Positions 24,566 to 32,083 of a stretch of 33,012 nt of DNA are shown here, piece after piece. The DNA lies in the NCBI GenBank assembly GCA_002491195.1, contig DKVL01000035.1, forward strand, positions 1 through 33,012, read 5' to 3'. The position numbers were made by a program, and so were the translations under genes. The notes below the pieces were generated by a model that was not told the DNA's origin, searched no databases, and worked only from the letters and a program-made list of their open reading frames with translations. Positions within the stretch are counted from its first letter, which is position 1, and each line of letters opens with the position of its first letter. Source of the DNA: Lachnospiraceae bacterium UBA7179. Lineage in GTDB: Bacteria > Bacillota > Clostridia > Lachnospirales > Lachnospiraceae.

Positions 24566-24581
24566 ATGTAAGCGTTTACAT
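24566..24581. promoter_or_regulatory. Catabolite-responsive element (cre) or LacI-family operator
   Basis: TGTAAGCGTTTACA at 24567-24580 fits the cre consensus TGWAARCGYTWNCW at every position, and ATGTAA/TTACAT extends the symmetry. It lies just after the debranching gene and about 55 nt upstream of the predicted GH28 start site. It suggests control of the pectin series by CcpA or a related LacI-family regulator. Confidence 0.8.
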
Positions 24582-24620
24582 GATTGCAGTTCAATCCTTC
24601 AAAAAGGCATTCCATTTTAT

Positions 24621-26645
24621 TTATGAAAAATGATATTCTTCAAAATCATAAACGGCCCTCAGCAGTTCGGTGACACTCCACGCCTGCGCAAAACACCCTC
24701 TTGACACCGTTGGCATATCACCGTCATAGATCTCTGCGATCTGGGACACACACCCCTCCTTAAGCCAGGCTGTAAGCGCCTTAAACCCTTGTGTCAGTTC
24801 CACTCTGATTCGCTCCTTCTCCGCGCTGTCTGCACACTTTTTGGCATACCTTATACAAGCCCTGTAGTATGCACCCAGCGGAAACGCCCACACTGTTCCC
24901 TGATGATAAGCCCTGTCGCGCTCCTCCATCGGTCCGATATAGACGTTGTGAAAATCAGGATCATCTTTTGCCAAAGTGCGCAATCCAACCGTCGTGTACA
25001 ACTCGTCCTTAACCTTTTTGATTATGAGCGCTTCTTTTTCAACAGGCATCATAGTAAACGGCATCGTCAACGTCCAAATCTGATTACACCGGATCTGATT
25101 CTCGTCTGCTCCACCTGACAACACGTCCTTTAGGCACTGTTTCTCTTCATTCCAGAATTTCTCCAGAAAAGAGTTCTTCGCCTTTTCTGCAAGCTCCTGA
25201 TATACTGTATTCTGTGTTAGCCTATACATAACCATCAGCGCACTGTACCAGTATGCGTTGATCTCCACTGGCTTGCCATGTCTTGGCGTCGGCAGGAAAT
25301 CGCCCACGCGCACATCCATCCATGTAAGTTGTTCCAATCCAGCGCCTGCCATGATCAGACCATCACTGTCCATCTTAATATGAAAATCCGTACCGTTTTG
25401 ATATGCATCGATAATCTGCTCCAGCACAGGAAGTATCTCATCTTTGAATGCGGCATCCTTAGAGAACTCCATATATTCATATACCGCATTCACAAAGAGC
25501 AGCGGCGCGTCAGCCGAATTGTACATCGGCTTCTCGCCCCCCTCCGGAAACAGGTTTGGAAGAAGCCCGTTTTTTACATATTTTGCAAATGTCCTCAAAA
25601 TGCTCCTGCACTCCTCAAACCGCCCTGTTACCATCGTTGCCCCAGCAAGTGATATCATCGTATCTCTTCCCCAATCCTCAAAAAACGGATAGCCTGCTAT
25701 GATACTCATGCCGTCTGTCGATTCCCGTCTCACAACATACGCATCTGCACTCAGCACAAGCTGTTGTCCAAGCTCTGAGGATAGTCCCGCACTGCCAAGA
25801 AGCTGTCTCTTTCGCTCTGTGTTCTCTTGTACAAATCGCTCATAAAGCATTCTGACATCAGGTTCCAAATCATTTTTCGTACTTAATATAACATATATGT
25901 CACTTTTTGTATCATGAATCTGTTTCTGAATCCTACAGCTGCTAAAGGCATTTCCATATGCAACACGCCCGTCGCGCTCATCCTGTGAGAAATACATCTC
26001 TCCAAACAGACAAGGTTCCTGGATATGCAGGTCTGCATTTGTCGCAAGATATAACCGAATATCTCCATCCATAATACAGCATGTCTGATCTGACAGATTT
26101 GTTTTTGGATCTGTATTGCATATCTCTATTTTATACTTCTCTATTTTTTGTGAAACATCAAATTCCTCTTTTTTGGAAGTGAACCGCAACAACGGCATCA
26201 ACTCTAACAGCACATTTTTCCCTGTTGGATTATCGATCTCGTACTTTACAGCTACCGTATTCTCATCATGTACCATCAGCAAATGCTTTGTGACCGTCAA
26301 TCCATCCACCTGAAATGTCCATGCTGGTGCACTTTCGTCGAAATCATCATACACAAACTTCCTAAGATAGCGAAACCCTTCATAGTCCATCCCTGATTTC
26401 ATGCGCTGCGAAGTTAAGATATGCTCCTGCCCGTCAATAACCAGCTTTTCAAAAATATTGGTCACAAGATGCATACGGATATTGGGTGCTTTCTTTGCAG
26501 ACATCAGAAAAGCCTGATCTCCTCTTGCAGCTGCGCCTATGATCGAAAGGCTATTGTATCCGCCCAGCCCGTTTGTGAGCAGATAACAATTCTTCTCCCC
26601 TTCCACTATTGTCGGCCAGTTTTTTGCGTCAAATTCAAATCTCAA
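24621..26645 (-). CDS. Glycogen-debranching-type enzyme (amylo-alpha-1,6-glucosidase family)
   Basis: A 674-residue enzyme with the GDE_N and GDE_C layout of bacterial and archaeal debranching enzymes, which remove alpha-1,6 branches. The N-terminal domain shows CYLLTNGLGGYNSLSI and VTKHLLMVHDENTVAVKYEI. The C-terminal alpha6/alpha6 barrel has GYPFFEDWGRDTMISLAG, LLPNLFPEGGEKPMYNSADA, TWMDVRVGDFLPTPRHGKPV and the final GCFAQAWSVTELLRAVYD, all typical. There is no signal peptide. The ATG follows AGGAGG by 6 nt and has its own promoter. Its presence beside pectin genes may be coincidental; storage-glycogen turnover is the normal role of the family. Confidence 0.93.
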   Translation of the reverse strand: MRFEFDAKNWPTIVEGEKNCYLLTNGLGGYNSLSIIGAAARGDQAFLMSAKKAPNIRMHLVTNIFEKLVIDGQEHILTSQRMKSGMDYEGFRYLRKFVYDDFDESAPAWTFQVDGLTVTKHLLMVHDENTVAVKYEIDNPTGKNVLLELMPLLRFTSKKEEFDVSQKIEKYKIEICNTDPKTNLSDQTCCIMDGDIRLYLATNADLHIQEPCLFGEMYFSQDERDGRVAYGNAFSSCRIQKQIHDTKSDIYVILSTKNDLEPDVRMLYERFVQENTERKRQLLGSAGLSSELGQQLVLSADAYVVRRESTDGMSIIAGYPFFEDWGRDTMISLAGATMVTGRFEECRSILRTFAKYVKNGLLPNLFPEGGEKPMYNSADAPLLFVNAVYEYMEFSKDAAFKDEILPVLEQIIDAYQNGTDFHIKMDSDGLIMAGAGLEQLTWMDVRVGDFLPTPRHGKPVEINAYWYSALMVMYRLTQNTVYQELAEKAKNSFLEKFWNEEKQCLKDVLSGGADENQIRCNQIWTLTMPFTMMPVEKEALIIKKVKDELYTTVGLRTLAKDDPDFHNVYIGPMEERDRAYHQGTVWAFPLGAYYRACIRYAKKCADSAEKERIRVELTQGFKALTAWLKEGCVSQIAEIYDGDMPTVSRGCFAQAWSVTELLRAVYDFEEYHFS

Positions 26646-26690
26646 TGCAATCCCTCCTGTTTTCTTGTTTTCGTCTTTTTTCGTATTTCT

Positions 26691-26719
26691 ATCTTACCAC
26701 AGATAACTTTTCCAAACAA
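26691..26719 (-). promoter_or_regulatory. Promoter of the debranching enzyme gene
   Basis: TTGTTT (26719-26714), 17-nt spacer, TAAGAT (26696-26691) on the minus strand, about 46 nt before the ATG. It is back-to-back with the plus-strand promoter at 26731-26759. Confidence 0.6.
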
Positions 26720-26730
26720 TAAGATTTTAC

Positions 26731-26759
26731 TTGAATATCCTTTTTATCTATGATATAGT
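26731..26759 (+). promoter_or_regulatory. Promoter of the 138-aa membrane protein gene
   Basis: TTGAAT (26731-26736), 17-nt spacer, TATAGT (26754-26759) on the plus strand, 33 nt before the ATG. The spacing is ideal. Confidence 0.7.
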
Positions 26760-26792
26760 TACAGATACCTACCAGCCGAAAGTGAGGCACTT

Positions 26793-27209
26793 ATGAAAAA
26801 GAAACTACGGAACAAACCGCTTTGCATTCTTATAATGATATCCATACTTGTACTGGGAATTTACTGTGAAGATCTTCACAGCGATTTCTCTTTTTCGTAT
26901 GCTTTCGGCGAATTTCATTCTGCCTCTCTGCAATCCACAGATCACATCTCAGGCGCACAGATTTATTGTGAGAGAGACTCTTTTCGTCTGTTGGAAGAAT
27001 TTGTTCTCATCAGACAGTCTATCCGCACTCTTGCAGGTGTTAGAATCCATCCATGTATCTTATCTGCCCTGTTTTTGATCTGCGCATATCTGTTATCTCT
27101 TTCAGTCCGGAATTTTCATCGGTGTATAGAAGGATATCATAATCAGTACAACAGAAGAACCTTGGAATACATACACCATAATGATGGCAAAAAATCCCAT
27201 ATTTGCTAA
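26793..27209 (+). CDS. Small membrane protein of unknown function
   Basis: A 138-residue protein with two hydrophobic segments: residues about 8-24 (signal anchor, PLCILIMISILVLGIYC) and about 87-106 (CILSALFLICAYLLSLSV). The 60 residues between them would be outside the cell, and the basic, His-rich C-terminus inside. I do not recognise the family. A good promoter and a GTGAGG-like ribosome binding site 5-8 nt before the ATG support it as a real gene. It diverges from the debranching gene. A weak hairpin with a T-run at about 27233-27281 may end its transcript. Confidence 0.68.
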   Translation: MKKKLRNKPLCILIMISILVLGIYCEDLHSDFSFSYAFGEFHSASLQSTDHISGAQIYCERDSFRLLEEFVLIRQSIRTLAGVRIHPCILSALFLICAYLLSLSVRNFHRCIEGYHNQYNRRTLEYIHHNDGKKSHIC

Positions 27210-27313
27210 CATTTTAAAATATGAACAATTAGAAACGCTCTTATAACGCATGAAAATATGAAAGCGTCTTTTTTGCGTACCCTTTTTATCTGCAATCCTC
27301 CTGGTACTCCATC

Positions 27314-27356
27314 CGTCCCACAACTCCAATTTCTGACTGGATCGAGCACTGGGACG
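27314..27356. repeat. Single-arm copy of the 166-bp palindrome family
   Basis: The complement of this segment reads AGTGCTCGATCCAGTCAG and continues with AAATTGGAGTTGTGGGAC, closely matching the outer left arm of the element at 15982. It is bounded by its own 7-bp inverted repeat (CGTCCCA / TGGGACG). Inner palindrome parts are absent. It lies between the membrane protein gene and the two tiny membrane-protein genes. Confidence 0.75.
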
Positions 27357-27434
27357 TGATTGAAAATACGCTAAGATACTGAGAAATAACATGTGCAGTT
27401 TATAGCTTATAAAAAAGCAATGGAGGTTTTGATC

Positions 27435-27575
27435 ATGGAAAATATTATATTTGGCATTATGGTCCTCATCGCTGTCGGCGCAGGTATTGTCACCTGCATT
27501 TATGAAACCGGAGGCTTCTCCCGCAGTAATGTCAGTCAACAATCAAATACGGAACAAAACACTGAACACCAATAA
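27435..27575 (+). CDS. Tiny single-pass membrane protein, first of a tandem pair
   Basis: A 46-residue protein with one hydrophobic helix (about residues 4-23, IIFGIMVLIAVGAGIVTCIY) and a polar Ser/Asn/Gln/Glu-rich tail. GGAGG lies 8 nt before the ATG; the sequence from TGGAGGTTTT to the ATG is almost identical to that of the next small gene. It is the first of three plus-strand genes leading into a cation/proton antiporter. The size and position recall small accessory subunits such as KdpF, but no sequence family was recognised. Confidence 0.68.
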   Translation: MENIIFGIMVLIAVGAGIVTCIYETGGFSRSNVSQQSNTEQNTEHQ

Positions 27576-27595
27576 CACATTATGGAGGTTTTATC

Positions 27596-27739
27596 ATGAA
27601 TATATTTATGTGGATTCTAATTTTTATCGGCGGTATCACTGGCGCACTCTCAACACTTTATATTATTGGATCCCTTTTTGCAGTACTTTTCTATAAAATA
27701 TATCGCAAGATCAAATATCATGCTTCACTATACGATTAA
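27596..27739 (+). CDS. Tiny membrane protein, second of a tandem pair
   Basis: A 47-residue protein: one long hydrophobic helix (about residues 3-33, with a Gly-Gly-Ile-Thr-Gly break) and a short basic tail (FYKIYRKIKYHASLYD) that would lie in the cytoplasm. GGAGG lies 7 nt before the ATG, in the same TGGAGGTTTT context as the preceding gene, 20 nt downstream of its stop. It is distinct in sequence from the first small protein. The antiporter begins 84 nt later. Function unknown; an accessory or regulatory role for the antiporter is an inference from position. Confidence 0.68.
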   Translation: MNIFMWILIFIGGITGALSTLYIIGSLFAVLFYKIYRKIKYHASLYD

Positions 27740-27823
27740 AAAAACGAGGCTTGCATATTTTGCTGGAAAAAGTTAGTATTATATCATATGAAACTGGAGA
27801 AACGAAAAAAAGGGGATGGATTT

Positions 27824-29416
27824 ATGACTACTGCCTTACTGCTTGTGGCTGCCGTGATACTGCTCTGTGTAATTGCAGAAAAATTTTCCGGAAAATTTGG
27901 TATGCCAGCACTGATTCTGTTTATGTTTATAGGTATGCTATTTGGAAGTGATGGAGTTTTCAAAATTCCATTTGACGATTACAGACTGGCAGAAAATATC
28001 TGCTCGATCGCATTGCTGTTCATCATGTTTTATGGTGGCTTCAATTTAAAGTGGACGCTTGCCAAAGATGTCGCTGTGCGGTCTGTCCTCCTCTCTACAC
28101 TCGGTGTGGCGGTTACTGCAATCGTCACTGCCTTGTTTGTCCGGCTGATTCTGGGCTATTCATGGCCAGAAAGTTTTCTGGTAGGCGCGGTGCTGGGTTC
28201 CACAGACGCCGCAAGCGTATTCGCTATCCTGCGCCAGAAAAAACTGAACCTGAAAGACGGCACCGCTTCCCTGCTGGAATTAGAAAGCGGAAGTAATGAT
28301 CCAATGGCATATATGCTTACTTTTATCGCACTGGGAATCATTTTTTCCGGAGAATCAGAACATATTGTGCTACGAATCTTTCTACAGCTGGTAGTTGGTT
28401 CCCTGACCGGTGTTGCTCTATCTATGCTTGCAATATGGCTCATGACCAAGACAGATCTTGTCTCTGAAGGCCTGGACACGATCTTTATGATCGCGATGGT
28501 TCTGATCTGTTATGGCTTGTCACAGCTTTTAAGCGGAAATGCCTATCTGAGTGTATACATCATGGGCGTTATTATTGGTAACAGCCCTATCAAAAATAAA
28601 GCGACACTGATTCCTTTTTTTGACGGCGTCACGTCTCTTGCCCAGATATTGATTTTCTTCCTGCTGGGTCTTCTGACGATTCCCCATGAAATGTCGGGTG
28701 TCATCTTTACAGCAATTGTGATCACAACAATCCTCACAATTGTTGCAAGACCTGTCGCAGTATTTTTACTGTTAAAGCCGTTTCATTGTTCTACAAAACA
28801 ATGTCTTTTGGTCTCATGGGCAGGACTCCGGGGCGCTTCCTCCTCCGTTTTTGCCATTATGGCAGTGGCAAGCGGCGTTGTCATGCCGCACAACCTGTTT
28901 CATATTGTGTTCATGGTATCGCTGTTCTCTGTTGCGATTCAGGGCACGCTGCTTCCAAAAGTTGCGGAAAAGCTGGATATGATCGATGAGGCAGCTGATG
29001 TGCGAAAGACCTTTAACGATTATCAGGAGGATTCTTCCATCACCTTGATCCGTATGTATATACCCAAGGGACACAACTGGGAAAATAAACTGGTCAAGGA
29101 AGTAAATTTTCCCACTGGATCTCTCGCCCTTATGATCAAACGCAATCACGAGACGATCATCACGAAGGGCAACACCTTGATATTGGCTGGAGATAGCATT
29201 ATCCTAAGCGCTCCTGCCTACAATCCCAGCGGTAATGAACTGTTGGACGAGATTTTTATCGACCGGTACCATCCTTGGTGCAACCGCACGATCGCAGACT
29301 TAAATCTGGCACCTGATGAGCTGATTGCGATGATTATGCGCGGGGAAGAATCCTTGATTCCTGATGGAAAAACAAGAATATTAGAAGGTGATAAAGTGGT
29401 GACCTACCGTGAGTAG
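27824..29416 (+). CDS. K+/H+ (or Na+/H+) antiporter, CPA1 NhaP2/CvrA type, with RCK_C domain
   Basis: A 530-residue membrane transporter. Residues about 1-385 form 12-13 transmembrane helices of the cation:proton antiporter fold. The ion-binding signature appears as LGSTDAASVFAILRQ and, further on, LELESGSNDPMAYML, which holds the conserved Asn-Asp pair. WAGLRGASSSVFAIM matches the conserved Arg-containing helix. The last about 120 residues (ITLIRMYIPKGHNWENKLV onward) form an RCK_C/TrkA_C-like cytoplasmic domain that usually binds a nucleotide ligand. Layout and motifs fit NhaP2, which exchanges K+ for H+. A start 12 codons earlier lacks a ribosome binding site; AGGGGATGG precedes the ATG at 27824. 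Confidence 0.9.
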   Translation: MTTALLLVAAVILLCVIAEKFSGKFGMPALILFMFIGMLFGSDGVFKIPFDDYRLAENICSIALLFIMFYGGFNLKWTLAKDVAVRSVLLSTLGVAVTAIVTALFVRLILGYSWPESFLVGAVLGSTDAASVFAILRQKKLNLKDGTASLLELESGSNDPMAYMLTFIALGIIFSGESEHIVLRIFLQLVVGSLTGVALSMLAIWLMTKTDLVSEGLDTIFMIAMVLICYGLSQLLSGNAYLSVYIMGVIIGNSPIKNKATLIPFFDGVTSLAQILIFFLLGLLTIPHEMSGVIFTAIVITTILTIVARPVAVFLLLKPFHCSTKQCLLVSWAGLRGASSSVFAIMAVASGVVMPHNLFHIVFMVSLFSVAIQGTLLPKVAEKLDMIDEAADVRKTFNDYQEDSSITLIRMYIPKGHNWENKLVKEVNFPTGSLALMIKRNHETIITKGNTLILAGDSIILSAPAYNPSGNELLDEIFIDRYHPWCNRTIADLNLAPDELIAMIMRGEESLIPDGKTRILEGDKVVTYRE

Positions 29417-29426
29417 GCACCACTTT
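29393..29426 (+). terminator. Hairpin over the antiporter stop codon, probable terminator
   Basis: AAAGTGGTG-A-CCTAC pairs with GTAGG-CACCACTTT: 14 bp with one bulged A and a 5-nt loop that runs into the TAG stop. The T-run after it is short, so termination may be partial. The A/T-flanked stem could work in both directions, between the convergent antiporter and flavodiiron genes. Confidence 0.6.
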
Positions 29427-29496
29427 GTTCATGCAGCAAATATTCAACGATCTGTATCTTAAGAACTGTAGAAAAACAATTGAAAATGAAACGCAT

Positions 29497-30660
29497 TTAT
29501 TGTGCATTCAACAGAGCATTGGCAAGCGCTTCGAGCTGAGGGATATTTTCCTCCTTCAAAGCTGATTTGATGGATACAACTGGTTCTACAAATGTAAGCG
29601 ATTTAGCTCCCTCTAACATTGCTTTCATGCTCCTTGCTGCTGTTGGCGCCCACGAACCATTTTCTATGATTCCAACTGTTCGCTTCTGATAATTCTTCGA
29701 TTTCAATCTGTTTAAGAAATCCTCCATGGGCGGAAACACACTGGCATCATAAGACGCTGCCGCAAGTACTAAGTGACTATAACGGAATGCATCCTCAACC
29801 GTCTCATGAATGTCGCCTCTCGTCAAATCTGCAAGAACAACCTTCTTTGCACCCTTTTGTTCCAACAATGCTTTTATTTTCTCTGCCGCCTTCATCGTAT
29901 GCCCATGAATAGAGGCACAGGCGATCAGCACGCCTTCGTCCTCCGGCTCATAGCTGCTCCAGATCTGATATTTATTGACATAATATTCCAGATTTTCGGA
30001 CAATACAGGTCCATGCAAGGGACAGATCATATTGATTTCCAATGCAGCTGCTTTCTTTAATAAAGCCTGTACCTGCATGCCATATTTTCCACAAATATTG
30101 ATATAATATCTTCTCGCTTCACATGTCCAATCCTCATCCGCGTCACGCGTTCCAAACTTTCCGAAACCATCAGCGCTGAAGAGTACCTTTTCTGACTGTT
30201 CATAAGTAACCATTACCTCTGGCCAGTGAACCATTGGCGCCATAAAAAACTGTAATGTATGCTTTCCGACAGAAAGAGTGTCTCCTTCCTTCACAGTGAT
30301 TGCCTTATCCCCGGGATCGACATCAAAAAACTGATGGAACATCTGAAATGTCTTTGCATTTCCGACCAGTTTCATATCCGGAAAACGCTCGATCAACTGC
30401 ATGATGCTGCCACCATGGTCTGGCTCCATATGCTGGATAACCAGATAATCAACGTTCCTTGTCCCCAATGCTTCCTCCAGATTTTTCAGCCATTCTGCTG
30501 TAGCGCGGGGATCGACAGTGTCCATCACAACAACCTGCTCGTCCAATATGACGTACGAATTGTATGCCATGCCTTTTTCCACTTTATACTGCCCCTCAAA
30601 AATCGTAATCTTCCTGTCATTAACACCAATATTTACAATATCTTCTGTAACTCTCTCCAC
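29497..30660 (-). CDS. Flavodiiron protein (A-type flavoprotein, FprA family)
   Basis: A 387-residue cytoplasmic enzyme that reduces O2 to water or NO to N2O and protects anaerobes. The N-terminal metallo-beta-lactamase-like domain has the diiron ligands H77, E79, D81 and H82 in QHMEPDHGG, a His in MVHWPEV, an Asp in SADGFGKFG and a His in CPLHGPVL. The flavodoxin domain starts at VLIACASIHGHTMKAAEKI (about 243 on) and binds FMN. No rubredoxin domain is fused. The start is GTG, 9 nt after GAGGAGGAG. The promoter TTGGTA-17-TAGAAT is about 57 nt upstream. Confidence 0.95.
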   Translation of the reverse strand: MERVTEDIVNIGVNDRKITIFEGQYKVEKGMAYNSYVILDEQVVVMDTVDPRATAEWLKNLEEALGTRNVDYLVIQHMEPDHGGSIMQLIERFPDMKLVGNAKTFQMFHQFFDVDPGDKAITVKEGDTLSVGKHTLQFFMAPMVHWPEVMVTYEQSEKVLFSADGFGKFGTRDADEDWTCEARRYYINICGKYGMQVQALLKKAAALEINMICPLHGPVLSENLEYYVNKYQIWSSYEPEDEGVLIACASIHGHTMKAAEKIKALLEQKGAKKVVLADLTRGDIHETVEDAFRYSHLVLAAASYDASVFPPMEDFLNRLKSKNYQKRTVGIIENGSWAPTAARSMKAMLEGAKSLTFVEPVVSIKSALKEENIPQLEALANALLNAQ

Positions 30661-30716
30661 TGTTCTCTTCTCCTCCTCGAAATTGATTTCCTGTCATATC
30701 ACTGCAGGCCAATATT

Positions 30717-30745
30717 ATTCTACCATAAAATAAGATAGATACCAA
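30717..30745 (-). promoter_or_regulatory. Promoter of the flavodiiron protein gene
   Basis: TTGGTA (30745-30740), 17-nt spacer, TAGAAT (30722-30717) on the minus strand. Confidence 0.6.
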
Positions 30746-30765
30746 ACAATTTTCAAATTTTTAAC

Positions 30766-30820
30766 AAAAACTCCTATATCGTGTGCAGTGGTCTTGTCAG
30801 ATACGCATAGATATAGGAGT
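30766..30820 (-). terminator. Long-loop terminator after a truncated gene
   Basis: On the minus strand ACTCCTATATC (30820-30810) and GATATAGGAGT (30780-30770) form an 11-bp perfect stem around 29 nt, followed by TTTTGTT. It lies 21 nt after the stop codon of the remnant at 30842-30928 and just upstream of the flavodiiron promoter. Confidence 0.65.
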
Positions 30821-30841
30821 CTTTGATCTATCATTGCTTAA

Positions 30842-30928
30842 TTATTTGTCAAATTCCGGATTAAATGCATAGAAGTTCCGTGAGTCGAGGTTCTCCTGCG
30901 CGATGCGGAGCGCTTCGCCGAAATTATG
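30842..30928 (-). pseudogene. C-terminal remnant of a beheaded gene
   Basis: Twenty-eight codons read IHNFGEALRIAQENLDSRNF and then YAFNPEFDK before a TAA; an in-frame TAA lies immediately upstream, so there is no start codon. The composition is protein-like and the stretch is followed by a good terminator, which suggests that it is the true 3' end of a former gene. Its 5' part has been replaced by the Rpn gene region. I do not recognise the parent family. Confidence 0.45.
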
Positions 30929-30935
30929 AATTTAA

Positions 30936-30982
30936 GTAACTGCCCTCAATCCCGGTGTTTACAAGCGTTTGAAGGCGGTTAC
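30936..30982. repeat. Imperfect 14-bp inverted repeat at the 3' end of the Rpn gene
   Basis: GTAACTGCCCTCAA (30936-30949) pairs with TTGAAGGCGGTTAC (30969-30982) at 12 of 14 positions around a 19-nt loop. It begins 2 nt after the Rpn stop codon and ends at the boundary with the truncated gene. It may be the Rpn terminator or the end of the inserted segment; no T-run follows. Confidence 0.55.
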
Positions 30983-30984
30983 AT

Positions 30985-32016
30985 TTACTTCCAGTATAAT
31001 TTCATAAGCTCTTCCGTCTCCTCATTCGTCTTTTTGTACTTGATCATAAAAGACTTTTTCACATCTTCTCTTGAAACGCCTAACTCTTGTGCAAAGGTAA
31101 TTGCACCTATGATTTCACCTTCATTTCTTCCTTCATTTCTTCCTTCATTTCTTCCTTCATTTCTTCCTTCATTTCTTCCTTCTTTTACTCCTTCAAGCCT
31201 ACTTTCCTCTCTCATTTCCTGTATTGCAAGACACATATCAACTGTCTCCTTTCCCTCATCAATCTTCATATTGGAATTTGTTACCGCATTGATAATCTCA
31301 ACTGCGCTTCTTTCTACATTTTTGAACCTCTGTTCCGTACCGATAATTTCATTAAGTTTCTTTTTATCATTTGAATACTTAATGTATTTCATTATCTCCC
31401 GCATATTTGTTTGAAATTCATCAATTTGATTGTCTGACAATCCTCTGGGTGTTATCAAATTGATGCGGTAATCCGCAACACATTTAAGAACTTCCTCGTC
31501 ACAGTCTGTATACATTTCCCGCAGGCTCAATGGCCCATCCCACTCTTCTACTCCAAAGTATATGACAATTGTCATCACTGGGAGCAGCCTGTCACTTTTC
31601 CAGAAACCGCTTAAAAACTCATCCCCTGATGGTTTATGATCTTTCGACTTTGTATCCTTATGAGAATTGGAAGCTTTTGTTACCTGATGTGCAAGCTGTA
31701 GAAAATCATATAATCCATCCTTCACAGGCATAGCATAATTGATCTTTCCTTCATTCTCCACTGCCAGTAAGCAATAAGCAACCGATCCATCTGTCATGGT
31801 CATCAGCATTTTTAACACATCGCGATATCGCTGCTCTGGTACAGATGCCCGATCCGACCCATACGGAACCGCAATCTCAGTAGTATCAATTTCAACCAGT
31901 CTGTCAGGATCAATGACCTGCCGACCATGATATAGAAACTGATTGAAAACATCTGCAAACACAGATGGTTGTTTCACATATTCTTTTGTGAGGGTATCCA
32001 GCCTTCCCATACTCAT
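30985..32016 (-). CDS. Rpn-family recombination-promoting nuclease/putative transposase
   Basis: A 343-residue protein of the PD-(D/E)XK nuclease family transposase group (Rpn-like). Early residues KQPSVFADVFNQFLYHGRQV, the strand AYCLLAVENEGKINYAMPVK that carries the catalytic Glu, and LPVMTIVIYFGVEEWDGPLSL are typical of the clostridial members. The usual Glu-Asn-Gln appears here as Glu-Asn-Glu, which may affect catalysis. The C-terminal part has five EGRN units encoded by a 12-bp minisatellite, followed by a helical tail. Three in-frame starts (32019 GTG, 32016 ATG, 32010 ATG) all lie close to AAGGAA and GAGG sequences, so the start is uncertain by three codons. It seems to sit in a scar of gene loss. 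Confidence 0.85.
   Translation of the reverse strand: MSMGRLDTLTKEYVKQPSVFADVFNQFLYHGRQVIDPDRLVEIDTTEIAVPYGSDRASVPEQRYRDVLKMLMTMTDGSVAYCLLAVENEGKINYAMPVKDGLYDFLQLAHQVTKASNSHKDTKSKDHKPSGDEFLSGFWKSDRLLPVMTIVIYFGVEEWDGPLSLREMYTDCDEEVLKCVADYRINLITPRGLSDNQIDEFQTNMREIMKYIKYSNDKKKLNEIIGTEQRFKNVERSAVEIINAVTNSNMKIDEGKETVDMCLAIQEMREESRLEGVKEGRNEGRNEGRNEGRNEGRNEGEIIGAITFAQELGVSREDVKKSFMIKYKKTNEETEELMKLYWK
31118..31177. repeat. Minisatellite, five perfect 12-bp units, inside the Rpn gene
   Basis: CCTTCATTTCTT is repeated five times without change, followed by a decayed unit at 31178-31189. On the coding strand each unit is four codons reading EGRN in phase. Because 12 is a multiple of 3, slippage would change the length of the protein by four residues without breaking the frame. 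Confidence 0.92.
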
Positions 32017-32083
32017 CACCTCATTATTCCTTCTATTTTATCCGCAGAACCTTTCTCCGCAAATCTAATACAATAACCAGTCT

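Noticed and set aside
27233..27281. Firm terminator after the 138-residue membrane protein gene
   Set aside because: ACGCT/AGCGT followed by a T-run is present, but the stem is only 5 bp with a 30-nt loop, too weak to list as a feature.
27102..27542. 146-residue minus-strand open frame across the repeat copy
   Set aside because: It overlaps the plus-strand membrane protein and first tiny gene, has no ribosome binding site, and its translation has no protein-like pattern.
29590..29610. TGTAAGCGATTTAG considered as a second cre
   Set aside because: It mismatches the cre consensus in the second half and lies inside the flavodiiron coding region far from the start.
31118..31189. Short tandem repeats considered as a CRISPR array
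   Set aside because: Units are 12 bp, directly adjacent with no spacers, and encode EGRN in frame within the Rpn gene.
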